Assembly: GCA_900552845.1 (NCBI GenBank)
Contig: USBC01000101.1
Location: 1 to 6,656 of the forward strand
Direction of reading: 5' to 3'
Length of the DNA: 6,656 bases
DNA from: an uncultured Oscillospiraceae bacterium
GTDB taxonomy: Bacteria; Bacillota; Clostridia; Oscillospirales; Ruminococcaceae
The position numbers and the translations under genes are program-made. Of the stretch, positions 1 to 5,490 are shown piece after piece; within the stretch, counting starts at the first letter, position 1; every line of letters begins with the position of its first letter. A model generated the notes under the pieces. That model saw only the letters and a list, made by a program, of their open reading frames with translations. It was not told the origin of the DNA and did no database searches.

Positions 1-160
1 GTATAGGCGCGGCCGCCCGCCGCTCCCCCCCCCCCCCCCCCCCCCGCCGGGGCCAGCGGTCCCGGGCCCCCCCCCCGCGGGGCGGCGGCGGCGCCGCCGG
101 CGCGGGCTTCGCCCGCGTATCCCCGCAAAGCGGGGATCGCCTGCGGCGCGATCCTCCCCC
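1..160. repeat. GC-rich hairpin cluster with poly-C tracts; possible damaged cloverleaf element
   Basis: This gene-free stretch has an uninterrupted run of 21 C at 25-45 and 10 C at 67-76, followed by close-packed inverted repeats. These are a self-complementary block at 86-99, a hairpin at 101-117 (7-bp stem, TTC loop), a hairpin at 119-137 (8-bp stem, AAA loop), and an overlapping stem 135-140/148-153. The stem-plus-3-nt-loop style matches the intact elements at 1556-1638 and 3003-3083. A matching left outer arm is not visible; the poly-C sequence lies where it should be. The long C runs could be genuine or an assembly or sequencing artefact near a contig end. Confidence 0.6.
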
Positions 161-201
161 CTCTGCAAAGCCCCGCCAAAGAATAAAGCCTTTCCCCATG
201 C

Positions 202-230
202 AAAAAGTCCCTCCCTCGACGGGAAGGACT
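202..230 (-). terminator. Rho-independent terminator of the sortase gene
   Basis: Read on the minus strand, an imperfect hairpin (230 to 206: five pairs, one mismatch, four more pairs, 5-nt loop) is followed directly by five T (206-202). It begins about 20 nt after the sortase stop codon, the expected place for an intrinsic terminator. It separates the sortase from the repeat-rich DNA at 1-160. Confidence 0.75.
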
Positions 231-249
231 TCGGGTTGCTTTTCAAGTC

Positions 250-1413
250 TCAGCCCCAGACATTGGGCTGCTGATGGTTGGGATTGTAGGTCACAGCCAC
301 GGGTCCCATCTCCTCACCGGGGCGCAGAAGGCGTGCCATCACCACGAACCGCTGGTTATCGGTATTACCGTAGAAGCGGGTGCAGGTGGAAAGGGTCAGC
401 AGCTTATCGCCGGAATTCACATCAACATTGAAGGTGTGGCGGGAGCGGCTCTGCGCACCGGCAATCACGCCGTCAATGTTGCCCTCGGCGTTAATGTACC
501 AGTCCGTGCCCTCGGTGTAGAAGCAGGCAAAGATCACAAACGCCATATCCTCACTGGGGGTAGAATAATAAATGTAGGGGTATTGCTCCGCCCAACTGGT
601 GTAGTGGTAGCTCAGCAGCGATTCAAACATCTGCTGACCGGCATAGTAGGTGGAGGGTGCTGCGTTCCAGCGGCAGTTCTTCCAGTTGTGCCCGTAAATA
701 ACATTGTTTCCGGAAATGGTATCGCCGGTGCCGAACTGCGTCGCGGTCTGCGTCCACAGCACGCCGTAGTAGCTCTGGTTGCGATCCAGTCCGCGGTGCA
801 GGTAGTAGTGATCCTCGCTGGAATTCTGCAAAACAGGGTAATTGATATTTGTCCCGGGGATCTTCAGCCATGCCTTGACATCGCTGTTCAGCGACTGGTA
901 ATAGCCGATATTGGCAGAGCCGGTATTACCGGTATAAACACTCGCCTTAAAATTGCCGCCGGTTCTAGTGGCGGAAAGCGGCCGTCCGCCGCTGCTCAGC
1001 TTACCGCCGCTTGCGGGCAACTCGGTGCTGTCCTTGGTGGAGGTATTGGTGGTTTGGGCGTTCTTCTTTGCCTCCGCCGCAGCCTTTGCCGCAGCAGCCG
1101 CTTCCTCCACCGCCTTTTTCAGCGCAGCTTCCGCCTTCTCTGAGGCGGCACTCACATAGGCGGTCAGGTCTGCTTCGGCAGCGGTACGGCTCTCCCGTGT
1201 CGCCTGTTCCACGCCCTCCCACTGCTCGGTCTGGCGGGTTTCCGCCGTTGCCAGTACATCGGCAAGGGCGGTTTCGGCACGGGCGGTCACAATACCGTTT
1301 ACCCCCACGCCGATGACTGCACAAACCGCAACCGTTGCAACTGCCGTAGTCACTCTTCTGCGGCGATATTTTTTAGCCCGACGGGCTTTTGTCTCTTTGG
1401 TGCTTTCTGCCAT
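250..1413 (-). CDS. srtB: Class B sortase with long Ala/Glu-rich stalk
   Basis: Predicted membrane-anchored cysteine transpeptidase, the family that attaches surface proteins or pilin subunits to peptidoglycan outside the cell. The 387 residues comprise a very basic cytoplasmic end (about 8-20), one hydrophobic anchor (about 21-42), an Ala/Glu-rich, probably helical stalk (about 44-120), a Ser/Gly/Thr linker (120-165) and a catalytic domain (about 168-365). The expected catalytic residues are present: His242 in IYGHNW, Cys344 in TLSTC and Arg355 in QRFVVMARL. Sortase B proteins are usually about 240-250 residues; the excess is mostly stalk and linker. An LPASG sequence at 132-136 resembles a sorting signal but is internal. 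The ATG follows an AGGAGA site (1424-1419) by 5 nt. It is a single-gene unit with its own promoter and terminator, and no substrate gene is visible here. Class assignment is strong; the natural substrate is unknown. Confidence 0.93.
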   Translation of the reverse strand: MAESTKETKARRAKKYRRRRVTTAVATVAVCAVIGVGVNGIVTARAETALADVLATAETRQTEQWEGVEQATRESRTAAEADLTAYVSAASEKAEAALKKAVEEAAAAAKAAAEAKKNAQTTNTSTKDSTELPASGGKLSSGGRPLSATRTGGNFKASVYTGNTGSANIGYYQSLNSDVKAWLKIPGTNINYPVLQNSSEDHYYLHRGLDRNQSYYGVLWTQTATQFGTGDTISGNNVIYGHNWKNCRWNAAPSTYYAGQQMFESLLSYHYTSWAEQYPYIYYSTPSEDMAFVIFACFYTEGTDWYINAEGNIDGVIAGAQSRSRHTFNVDVNSGDKLLTLSTCTRFYGNTDNQRFVVMARLLRPGEEMGPVAVTYNPNHQQPNVWG

Positions 1414-1447
1414 AATGGTCTCCTTTTTTCGGGTCTATTACCTTGTT

Positions 1448-1463
1448 CCGGCATCTCTGCCGG
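1448..1463 (-). promoter_or_regulatory. Stable hairpin in the sortase leader, GNRA-type loop
   Basis: A perfect 6-bp stem closes a four-base loop that reads GAGA on the minus strand, a GNRA-type tetraloop. It falls just after the predicted transcription start and about 23 nt before the sortase ribosome binding site. It could protect the 5' end of the mRNA or influence translation. No regulatory role is demonstrated. Confidence 0.4.
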
Positions 1464-1474
1464 CGTCTGGTGCC

Positions 1475-1502
1475 AGTATAGCATACTTTTTCCTCTTTGC
1501 AA
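1475..1502 (-). promoter_or_regulatory. Predicted sigma-A promoter of the sortase gene
   Basis: On the minus strand, TTGCAA (1502-1497) and TATACT (1480-1475) are 16 nt apart, close to the housekeeping consensus. Transcription would start near 1468, giving a leader of about 55 nt before the ATG at 1413. The promoter lies between the sortase gene and the repeat element at 1556-1638. Confidence 0.65.
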
Positions 1503-1555
1503 AGGTCTTTCCTGCATTGGCTGCATTTCCCATAGCCTCTGCCCACCGCAGAGTT

Positions 1556-1638
1556 CGGGGCGCAGCCCTCGCCGCCCGCAGGGCGGCTTCTGCGGGCTTT
1601 GCCCGCAGCGGCGGCTTCGCCGCCGGGGCTGCGCCCCG
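1556..1638. repeat. Cloverleaf-forming GC-rich element, copy A
   Basis: An 83-nt element with a perfect 13-bp outer stem (1556-1568 with 1626-1638) that encloses three perfect hairpins. These are 1571-1587 (7 bp, GCA loop), 1590-1608 (8 bp, TTT loop) and 1609-1625 (7 bp, TTC loop). Only four bases (1569-1570 and 1588-1589) are unpaired outside the loops. It lies between the terminator of the HD gene and the sortase promoter, so it is probably not part of either mRNA. A further small hairpin (1537-1553) flanks it on the left. The 8-mer GCATTTCC occurs at 1523-1530 and 1638-1645, a weak candidate for a target duplication. The arm at 1609-1625 has the same stem sequence as the middle arm of the copy at 3003-3083. 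Confidence 0.8.
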
Positions 1639-1669
1639 CATTTCCGCTCTCCGGTTCTCTATCCCGGGC

Positions 1670-1701
1670 AAAAAAGCACCTGCTTCATCACGGCAGATGC
1701 T
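1670..1701 (-). terminator. Rho-independent terminator of the GNAT-HD operon
   Basis: Read on the minus strand, a 9-bp stem (1701-1693 with 1683-1675, one G-U pair) with a 9-nt loop is followed by six T (1675-1670). It starts about 25 nt after the HD gene stop codon. A T-rich run on the opposite side (1704-1708) would allow weak termination in the plus direction too, but no plus-strand gene lies upstream. Confidence 0.8.
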
Positions 1702-1726
1702 CTCTTTTTGTTCATATTCCGGTTCC

Positions 1727-2314
1727 TTAGTATTCCTCCATCGGCTTGCCGTTCATGCCTGCCGCAATCTTTTTCTCGGTATCCTCCAGCATCTCCTGCC
1801 GCAGCGCCGTCAGATAGGAGGAAAACGCTGCCTTATCCCACCCATAGGTACGGTTCAGCTCATACTCCTCCGGCACCCACGTCTCCAGCGGCGATTCATT
1901 GTGCTGAATGACTGCCTCAAAATTATCGATCGCCTTGTAGAGCCTTGCCTCCACAGTCTCCCGCGCCGCCATCTCCTCATAAAGGGCGTGCATCTCCGCG
2001 GCATAAGGCTGCGGCAGCGTTGCCACCCAATCGCGCAGCAGCACTTCCTCGGTCTGCTCATTCGCCTCGGTCTTGCGAAAAGATGGGATATCCCCCGTAA
2101 ACGCCTCGCCAAGGTCGTGAATCAACAGCATTTTTATCACCTTGTCCATATCTGTCCCGGGAAACTCGTCCCGCAGAAAATATGCCATCAGCGCCGCACG
2201 CCAGCTGTGCTCCGCCACACTCTCCCGTCTTCCGCCCTCGGTGTAGCAGTGACGGGTAGTGTCCTTCAGGCGGTCAGCCACCGCCAGCGTTTCCAATAGT
2301 CTTCTCGGTTCCAT
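1727..2314 (-). CDS. HD-domain phosphohydrolase, YfbR/HDDC2-like
   Basis: Predicted cytoplasmic metal-dependent phosphohydrolase. The closest characterised relatives by motif are the 5'-deoxynucleotidases YfbR and HDDC2, which remove phosphate from deoxynucleoside monophosphates; the substrate of this protein is inferred, not shown. The 195 residues match the roughly 200 of YfbR. The HD metal ligands appear as His36 (SVAEHSW), His66-Asp67 (LLIHDLGEAF) and Asp130 (KAIDNFEAVIQH). Glu70, directly after the HD pair, is the usual catalytic-side acid. It is the second gene of an operon: the upstream GNAT gene ends 11 nt before it, and its AGGAGGT site (2327-2321) overlaps the GNAT stop codon, suggesting translational coupling. 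A strong terminator follows. Confidence 0.88.
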   Translation of the reverse strand: MEPRRLLETLAVADRLKDTTRHCYTEGGRRESVAEHSWRAALMAYFLRDEFPGTDMDKVIKMLLIHDLGEAFTGDIPSFRKTEANEQTEEVLLRDWVATLPQPYAAEMHALYEEMAARETVEARLYKAIDNFEAVIQHNESPLETWVPEEYELNRTYGWDKAAFSSYLTALRQEMLEDTEKKIAAGMNGKPMEEY

Positions 2315-2320
2315 ATCCTG

Positions 2321-2327
2321 ACCTCCT
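2321..2327 (-). promoter_or_regulatory. Ribosome binding site of the HD gene, overlapping the GNAT stop
   Basis: AGGAGGT on the minus strand lies 6 nt before the ATG at 2314 and shares bases with the GNAT stop codon (2328-2326). This fixes the HD start and suggests that ribosomes finishing the GNAT can re-initiate here. Confidence 0.8.
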
Positions 2328-2847
2328 ACAGCAGCTTTTCATATAATCTGAACCACTTCAGTCCGTACTTACCATATCCCAAATCCACCGTGTCAATATG
2401 CCGAAAGCCACAGCTTTCATACAGCCTTATCGCCGGCATGTTGATGTCGTGAACGTCCAGCCGCAGCGCCTTTTTGCCCATGGCGGCGGCATATTCCGCG
2501 GCATGCTCCAGCAGTGCCTTCCCCACGCCGTGCCCGGCGTATTCCGGCAGCACCGCAAAGGTGTAGATGGTCAGTTGCTCCTCCTCCGCCAGCGCCTGCT
2601 GCCATCGGGCGGAGCGCGCCGCAGGCTCCTGCTCCTCCCGCAGCATCATCGTCCCGACAATCTTTCCCCCGCCCTCTGCCACGAACAATTCTCCGGCAGC
2701 CTCTCCTTCCTCGGCGTCCTTCCGGGTGGGATACTCGCCCTTCTCCCAGCCGGGATAGTTTTCCCCCGCCTGCAACGTGTCACACACAGCATCGTACAGC
2801 GCAGCCACCATCGAAAGATCCTGCTTTGTTGCTTTTCTTACCCGCAT
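2326..2847 (-). CDS. GNAT family N-acetyltransferase
   Basis: Predicted acetyl-CoA-dependent N-acetyltransferase of 173 residues; the acceptor is unknown. The GNAT fold is recognisable in order: the N-terminal strand and helix (MRVRKATKQDLSMV), a WxxGxYPTR segment at 34-42, a central strand around 52-68, the acetyl-CoA motif TFAVLPEYAGHGVGKALL at about 96-113, and the C-terminal N-x-x-A-x-x-LYE-x-x-GF motif at 136-148. The reading frame stays open up to 3126, but an extended protein would run through the promoter and the cloverleaf element. The ATG at 2847 is chosen because the GNAT fold starts there and a promoter lies at 2915-2887. The best ribosome site, AGGAGT at 2868-2863, is rather far away (15 nt). 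It forms an operon with the HD gene and is related to the second GNAT at 5491. Confidence 0.87.
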   Translation of the reverse strand: MRVRKATKQDLSMVAALYDAVCDTLQAGENYPGWEKGEYPTRKDAEEGEAAGELFVAEGGGKIVGTMMLREEQEPAARSARWQQALAEEEQLTIYTFAVLPEYAGHGVGKALLEHAAEYAAAMGKKALRLDVHDINMPAIRLYESCGFRHIDTVDLGYGKYGLKWFRLYEKLL

Positions 2848-2886
2848 CTCGGTCTCTTTCCCACTCCTTTTTGCGCTTCTTGTTCC

Positions 2887-2915
2887 ATTGTAGCCCTTTC
2901 GCCCACCCGCTGCAA
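2887..2915 (-). promoter_or_regulatory. Predicted sigma-A promoter of the GNAT-HD operon
   Basis: On the minus strand, TTGCAG (2915-2910) and TACAAT (2892-2887) are separated by exactly 17 nt. Transcription would begin near 2880, about 33 nt before the ATG at 2847. This supports the short GNAT start over the longer open frame. Confidence 0.7.
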
Positions 2916-2935
2916 GACCTTTTGTGCCGGACTGC

Positions 2936-2964
2936 TTGCCACCCCGCCCCAAACCCGCTATAAT
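2936..2964 (+). promoter_or_regulatory. Predicted sigma-A promoter of the mtaB operon
   Basis: TTGCCA (2936-2941) and a perfect TATAAT (2959-2964) are separated by 17 nt. The predicted start near 2971 gives a leader of about 155 nt that contains the whole cloverleaf element and both flanking direct repeats. The promoter diverges from the GNAT promoter, with about 20 nt between the two -35 boxes. Confidence 0.75.
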
Positions 2965-2984
2965 AGTATAGTTAAGGACTGATC

Positions 2985-3098
2985 GGCATACCCCGCCTAC
3001 CTGCGCCCGCAGGGCAGCCCGCCTGCGGCGGGCTCGGCGGCTGCGCCGCCGGTTCCGGCTGCGCCGGAACGCCCTGCGGGCGCTTTGGCATACCCCGC
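2985..3098. repeat. 12-bp direct repeats flanking the cloverleaf (possible target duplication)
   Basis: GGCATACCCCGC occurs exactly at 2985-2996 and 3087-3098, in the same orientation, on either side of the element at 3003-3083. Short spacers (6 nt left, 3 nt right) separate the repeats from the outer stem. This is the pattern left by insertion of a small mobile element with a 12-bp target duplication. Removing one copy plus the insert would shorten the mtaB leader to about 53 nt. Duplication by another route is possible. Confidence 0.65.
3003..3083. repeat. Cloverleaf-forming GC-rich element, copy B
   Basis: An 81-nt element in which every base outside three 3-nt loops is paired. A 13-bp outer stem (3003-3015 with 3071-3083) encloses hairpins 3016-3034 (8 bp), 3035-3051 (7 bp) and 3052-3070 (8 bp), all with TGC loops. 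It has the same plan as copy A at 1556-1638, although the outer stem and two of the arms differ in sequence, so the fold seems better kept than the bases. It lies in the predicted 5' leader of mtaB. As DNA it could extrude as a cruciform; as RNA it would be a very stable four-way junction upstream of the mtaB ribosome site. No transposase or other protein gene is inside it. Confidence 0.85.
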
Positions 3099-3125
3099 TC
3101 ATTTCACCCCTCCCGGAGGTTCTCA

Positions 3126-4427
3126 ATGCGAGTAGCGTTTTACACCCTTGGCTGCAAGGTCAATCAATATGAAACTGAGGTGCTTTCGGCGCGTTTTGCC
3201 GCAGAAGGCTTTGACATCGTCCCCGGACATGACCCGGGCTGCGACGTCTATGTGGTCGGAAGCTGCACCGTCACCGCCGAGGGCGACCGCAAAACCCGGC
3301 AGGCGGTGCGCCGCTTCCGGCGGGAAAATCCCGATGCCATCGTGGTGCTGACCGGCTGCTATCCGCAGGCGTTCCCCACAGAGGCTGCCGCTGTCACCGA
3401 AGCCGATATCGTCACCGGTGCCCTGGGCCGCGCCGCCCTGCCGCAGATGGTGCGGGATTTCTCCCTCGACCGTCAGCGCATTGTCAGTATTCCGCAGCAC
3501 GAAAAGGGCGAGACCTTTGAAGCCTGCTCCGCCGCCGATTTTGGCGTGCGTACCCGTGCCTTTCTTAAAATTCAGGACGGCTGCGATAACTGGTGCAGCT
3601 ACTGCATCATTCCCGCCGCACGGGGGCCGGTGCGCAGCAAGCCGATGCCGGAGCTTCAAGCAGAGCTTGCCGCCCTTGCGCAGAACGGCTACCGTGAGGT
3701 CGTCCTCACCGGCATCAATCTTTCCAATTATGGCAGGGAATGGGGGCTGCACCTCTCCGACGCGGTTTTAGCTGCCGCCGCCACCGAGGGGGTCGAGCGG
3801 GTGCGTCTCGGCTCCATCGAGCCGGATCTGCTGACCCCGCAGGAGATCTACCGTTTGGCGGAGGGCTGTCGCGGCAAGCTCTGCCCACAGTTTCACCTTT
3901 CGCTGCAAAGCGGCTGTGACGCCACCCTGCGCCGCATGAACCGCCACTATGATACTGCCGGATACCGCGCCGTTGCCGAAGCGGTGCGGCAGGCATTCCC
4001 CGGCGCCGCCCTTACCACCGATATGATGGTCGGCTTTGCCGGCGAGACCGAGGAGGATCACCGCCAATCTCTCGCATTCGCACGGGAGATTGGCTTTGCC
4101 AAGATCCACGCCTTTGCCTACAGCCGGCGTGCCGGTACCCGTGCCGCACTTATGCCGGATCAGGTACCGCAGGCGGAAAAAAAGCGCCGCTGTGCCGAGC
4201 TGATTGCGGTCGCCGCTGAGCTGCGGAAAACTGCCCTGACCGCCATGCTGGGGCAGGTACAGCCTGTCCTTTTTGAAAGCCGCGGGCAGCAGGGCTGCAC
4301 CGGCTACACCCCCAACTACACCCCCGTCACTGTCTTTGACCCTGCCGCCCGTCCCGGCGAGATCCGCCCGGTGCTACTCACCGCCATCGCTGCCGACGCC
4401 GACAGCTGCGAGGGGATTTTAGTTTGA
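3126..4427 (+). CDS. mtaB: tRNA (t6A37-C2)-methylthiotransferase MtaB
   Basis: Radical-SAM enzyme that adds a methylthio group to t6A at position 37 of ANN-decoding tRNAs, giving ms2t6A next to the anticodon. The 433 residues match the family. The N-terminal UPF0004 domain carries the MtaB-type signature TLGCKVNQYETE and three cluster ligands, Cys10, Cys47 (GSCTVT) and Cys78 (LTGCYP). The radical-SAM motif CDNWCSYC supplies Cys153, Cys157 and Cys160 for the second 4Fe-4S cluster. FHLSLQSGCD (256-265) and the YSRRAGTRA segment (332-340) are typical of the family, and the C-terminal 60 residues should form the TRAM RNA-binding domain. The ATG is preceded by GGAGGT (3115-3120) with 5-nt spacing. 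It is the first gene of a likely four-gene operon, and its leader contains the cloverleaf element. MiaB is excluded by the signature and the ligand spacing. Confidence 0.95.
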   Translation: MRVAFYTLGCKVNQYETEVLSARFAAEGFDIVPGHDPGCDVYVVGSCTVTAEGDRKTRQAVRRFRRENPDAIVVLTGCYPQAFPTEAAAVTEADIVTGALGRAALPQMVRDFSLDRQRIVSIPQHEKGETFEACSAADFGVRTRAFLKIQDGCDNWCSYCIIPAARGPVRSKPMPELQAELAALAQNGYREVVLTGINLSNYGREWGLHLSDAVLAAAATEGVERVRLGSIEPDLLTPQEIYRLAEGCRGKLCPQFHLSLQSGCDATLRRMNRHYDTAGYRAVAEAVRQAFPGAALTTDMMVGFAGETEEDHRQSLAFAREIGFAKIHAFAYSRRAGTRAALMPDQVPQAEKKRRCAELIAVAAELRKTALTAMLGQVQPVLFESRGQQGCTGYTPNYTPVTVFDPAARPGEIRPVLLTAIAADADSCEGILV

Positions 4428-4443
4428 TAAAGGTCGTGATAAT

Positions 4444-5313
4444 GTGAAAGACTTTTTTAATTCCATTGACCCCATGCAGCTTTGGGTCAGCATCGCCCTT
4501 TTTGTTGGAATAGCCTTGATTGTTTTATGTTTTTGCATAGAAAGCAAACGCCGCAAAGAACGGGAAGCCCGCTACCGTTGCTTTATCGAGCACAACAGCC
4601 CCCGTTATTTGGCATTGCTTGAACTCAATAAAAAGTTTGATTTTTCTCTTCCCTTTGCAAATTCCTACACCTACTATATAAGCGCCAAATCGAAAGCGCA
4701 GTTTGACCACTACAACTTTGACCGGTTTGTAGAAGAAAAAATTGAAGAAAACATTAACACCTGCTTAGAATACATACAAGCACTTATAATTTACCGAGAC
4801 AAATACGACGAATATAAAACCGCCCTGTCGGCGCTTCCTCCTCCCGTTTCCGTGAAAGATGTTGCTGAGAGTGACATACCTTACGAATTCTATAAAGCCG
4901 CCGAAGCCGATTTGGTCGCTGCCGCAACCCAGCCCTTTGTTGAGCATCATTTGGTCTGTCAGTGCAATTATATCAGCCCGAAGGGGAGAACTTCTCTTCA
5001 GCGTCAGCAAACATATTCTCTTAACGATATTGTCAATCACTATGATATCGTTTTACGCCGACAGACAGAGAAGAACACCAAGGAAGGTCAGCGAAAAGCC
5101 ATGACTAATTCCATGCGTTATGATGTCATGAAGCGAGATAATTTCCGCTGTGTTCTCTGCGGTCGTTCCAGCGCCGACGGTGCTGTTCTTCATGTTGACC
5201 ACATTGTTCCCGTAGCCAAGGGCGGAAAGTCGGTTCCCGAGAACCTCCGCACCCTCTGCCAAGAATGTAATTCCGGCAAGCGTGATAAATACGATCCCGA
5301 TGGGATCAACTGA
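4444..5313 (+). CDS. Membrane-anchored HNH endonuclease-like protein
   Basis: A 289-residue protein with one N-terminal membrane segment (about 12-32), a basic stretch (35-43), a central region of about 170 residues that I do not recognise, and a C-terminal HNH domain (about 224-283). The HNH domain shows zinc-type pairs Cys236/Cys239 and Cys272/Cys275, the Asp252-His253 core in LHVDHIVPV, Asn267 in ENLRTLC and Asn276 after the last Cys, so the nuclease centre looks intact. The basic residues after the membrane segment predict a cytoplasmic HNH domain. The start is GTG, 10 nt after AAAGG (4429-4433); no later start has a good ribosome site and keeps the anchor. It follows mtaB by 16 nt. Base composition is unlike its neighbours: 19 of 60 bases are G or C at 4741-4800, against 44 of 60 at 3781-3840 in mtaB. 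This suggests later acquisition. Function is unknown; anti-phage or DNA uptake roles are guesses. Confidence 0.82.
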   Translation: MKDFFNSIDPMQLWVSIALFVGIALIVLCFCIESKRRKEREARYRCFIEHNSPRYLALLELNKKFDFSLPFANSYTYYISAKSKAQFDHYNFDRFVEEKIEENINTCLEYIQALIIYRDKYDEYKTALSALPPPVSVKDVAESDIPYEFYKAAEADLVAAATQPFVEHHLVCQCNYISPKGRTSLQRQQTYSLNDIVNHYDIVLRRQTEKNTKEGQRKAMTNSMRYDVMKRDNFRCVLCGRSSADGAVLHVDHIVPVAKGGKSVPENLRTLCQECNSGKRDKYDPDGIN

Positions 5314-5319
5314 CCCATG

Positions 5320-5326
5320 AAAGGAG
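5320..5326 (+). promoter_or_regulatory. Ribosome binding site of the 48-residue gene
   Basis: AAAGGAG lies 7 nt before the ATG at 5334, in the short gap after the HNH gene. Its strength and spacing are the main reason to accept the small gene as real. Confidence 0.75.
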
Positions 5327-5333
5327 CCACCCC

Positions 5334-5480
5334 ATGACCCTCCTCTACCTCATCACCGCCATTTTCACCATGCTGTCGCTGGTTTTCAGCGTCCGGCGGG
5401 TGCCCCGTTTTGTCACGGTGCTGCAATCAGTCGCCTTTGCCTGCTCCGTCGCTCTGTTTCTCTATTACCTCACAAAATAA
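5334..5480 (+). CDS. 48-residue two-helix membrane protein, unknown function
   Basis: A short gene of 48 codons plus TAA, not matching any family I know. The translation begins MTLLYLITAI and ends ALFLYYLTK. It has two hydrophobic segments (about 2-20 and 29-46) separated by a basic turn (RRVPR, 21-25), which predicts a helical hairpin in the membrane with the loop in the cytoplasm. A strong AAAGGAG site precedes the ATG by 7 nt, the gene fits the 20-nt gap pattern of the operon, and its stop codon overlaps the ribosome site of the next gene (TAAAGGA). It could be a partner of the membrane-anchored HNH protein or an unrelated small membrane protein; nothing in the sequence decides this. Confidence 0.72.
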   Translation: MTLLYLITAIFTMLSLVFSVRRVPRFVTVLQSVAFACSVALFLYYLTK

Positions 5481-5490
5481 AGGACTCCCT

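Noticed and set aside
1..160. CRISPR array or coding repeat
   Set aside because: No regularly spaced repeat-spacer units are present; the structure is overlapping inverted repeats and homopolymers.
274..1143. Long plus-strand open frame (289 codons) opposite the sortase
   Set aside because: It is a shadow of a GC-rich gene. The minus strand encodes a protein with all sortase catalytic residues, and the plus frame has no ribosome site or recognisable domain.
3003..3083. Cloverleaf in the mtaB leader as a tRNA or tRNA mimic read by the tRNA-modifying enzyme
   Set aside because: All three arms have 3-nt loops. There is no 7-nt anticodon loop, no T-loop sequence and no CCA-type acceptor end, and the outer stem is 13 bp rather than 7.
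3003..3098. Cloverleaf as an intrinsic terminator or attenuator of mtaB
   Set aside because: Only three T follow the outer stem (3084-3086), too few for a Rho-independent terminator.
2848..3126. N-terminal extension of the first GNAT gene up to 3126
   Set aside because: It would translate through the promoter and the GC-rich element into an Arg-rich sequence. The GNAT fold begins at 2847 and a promoter lies at 2915-2887.
3123..3752. Minus-strand open frame (209 codons) opposite mtaB
   Set aside because: It lies fully within the conserved mtaB coding sequence and shows no domain, promoter or ribosome site.
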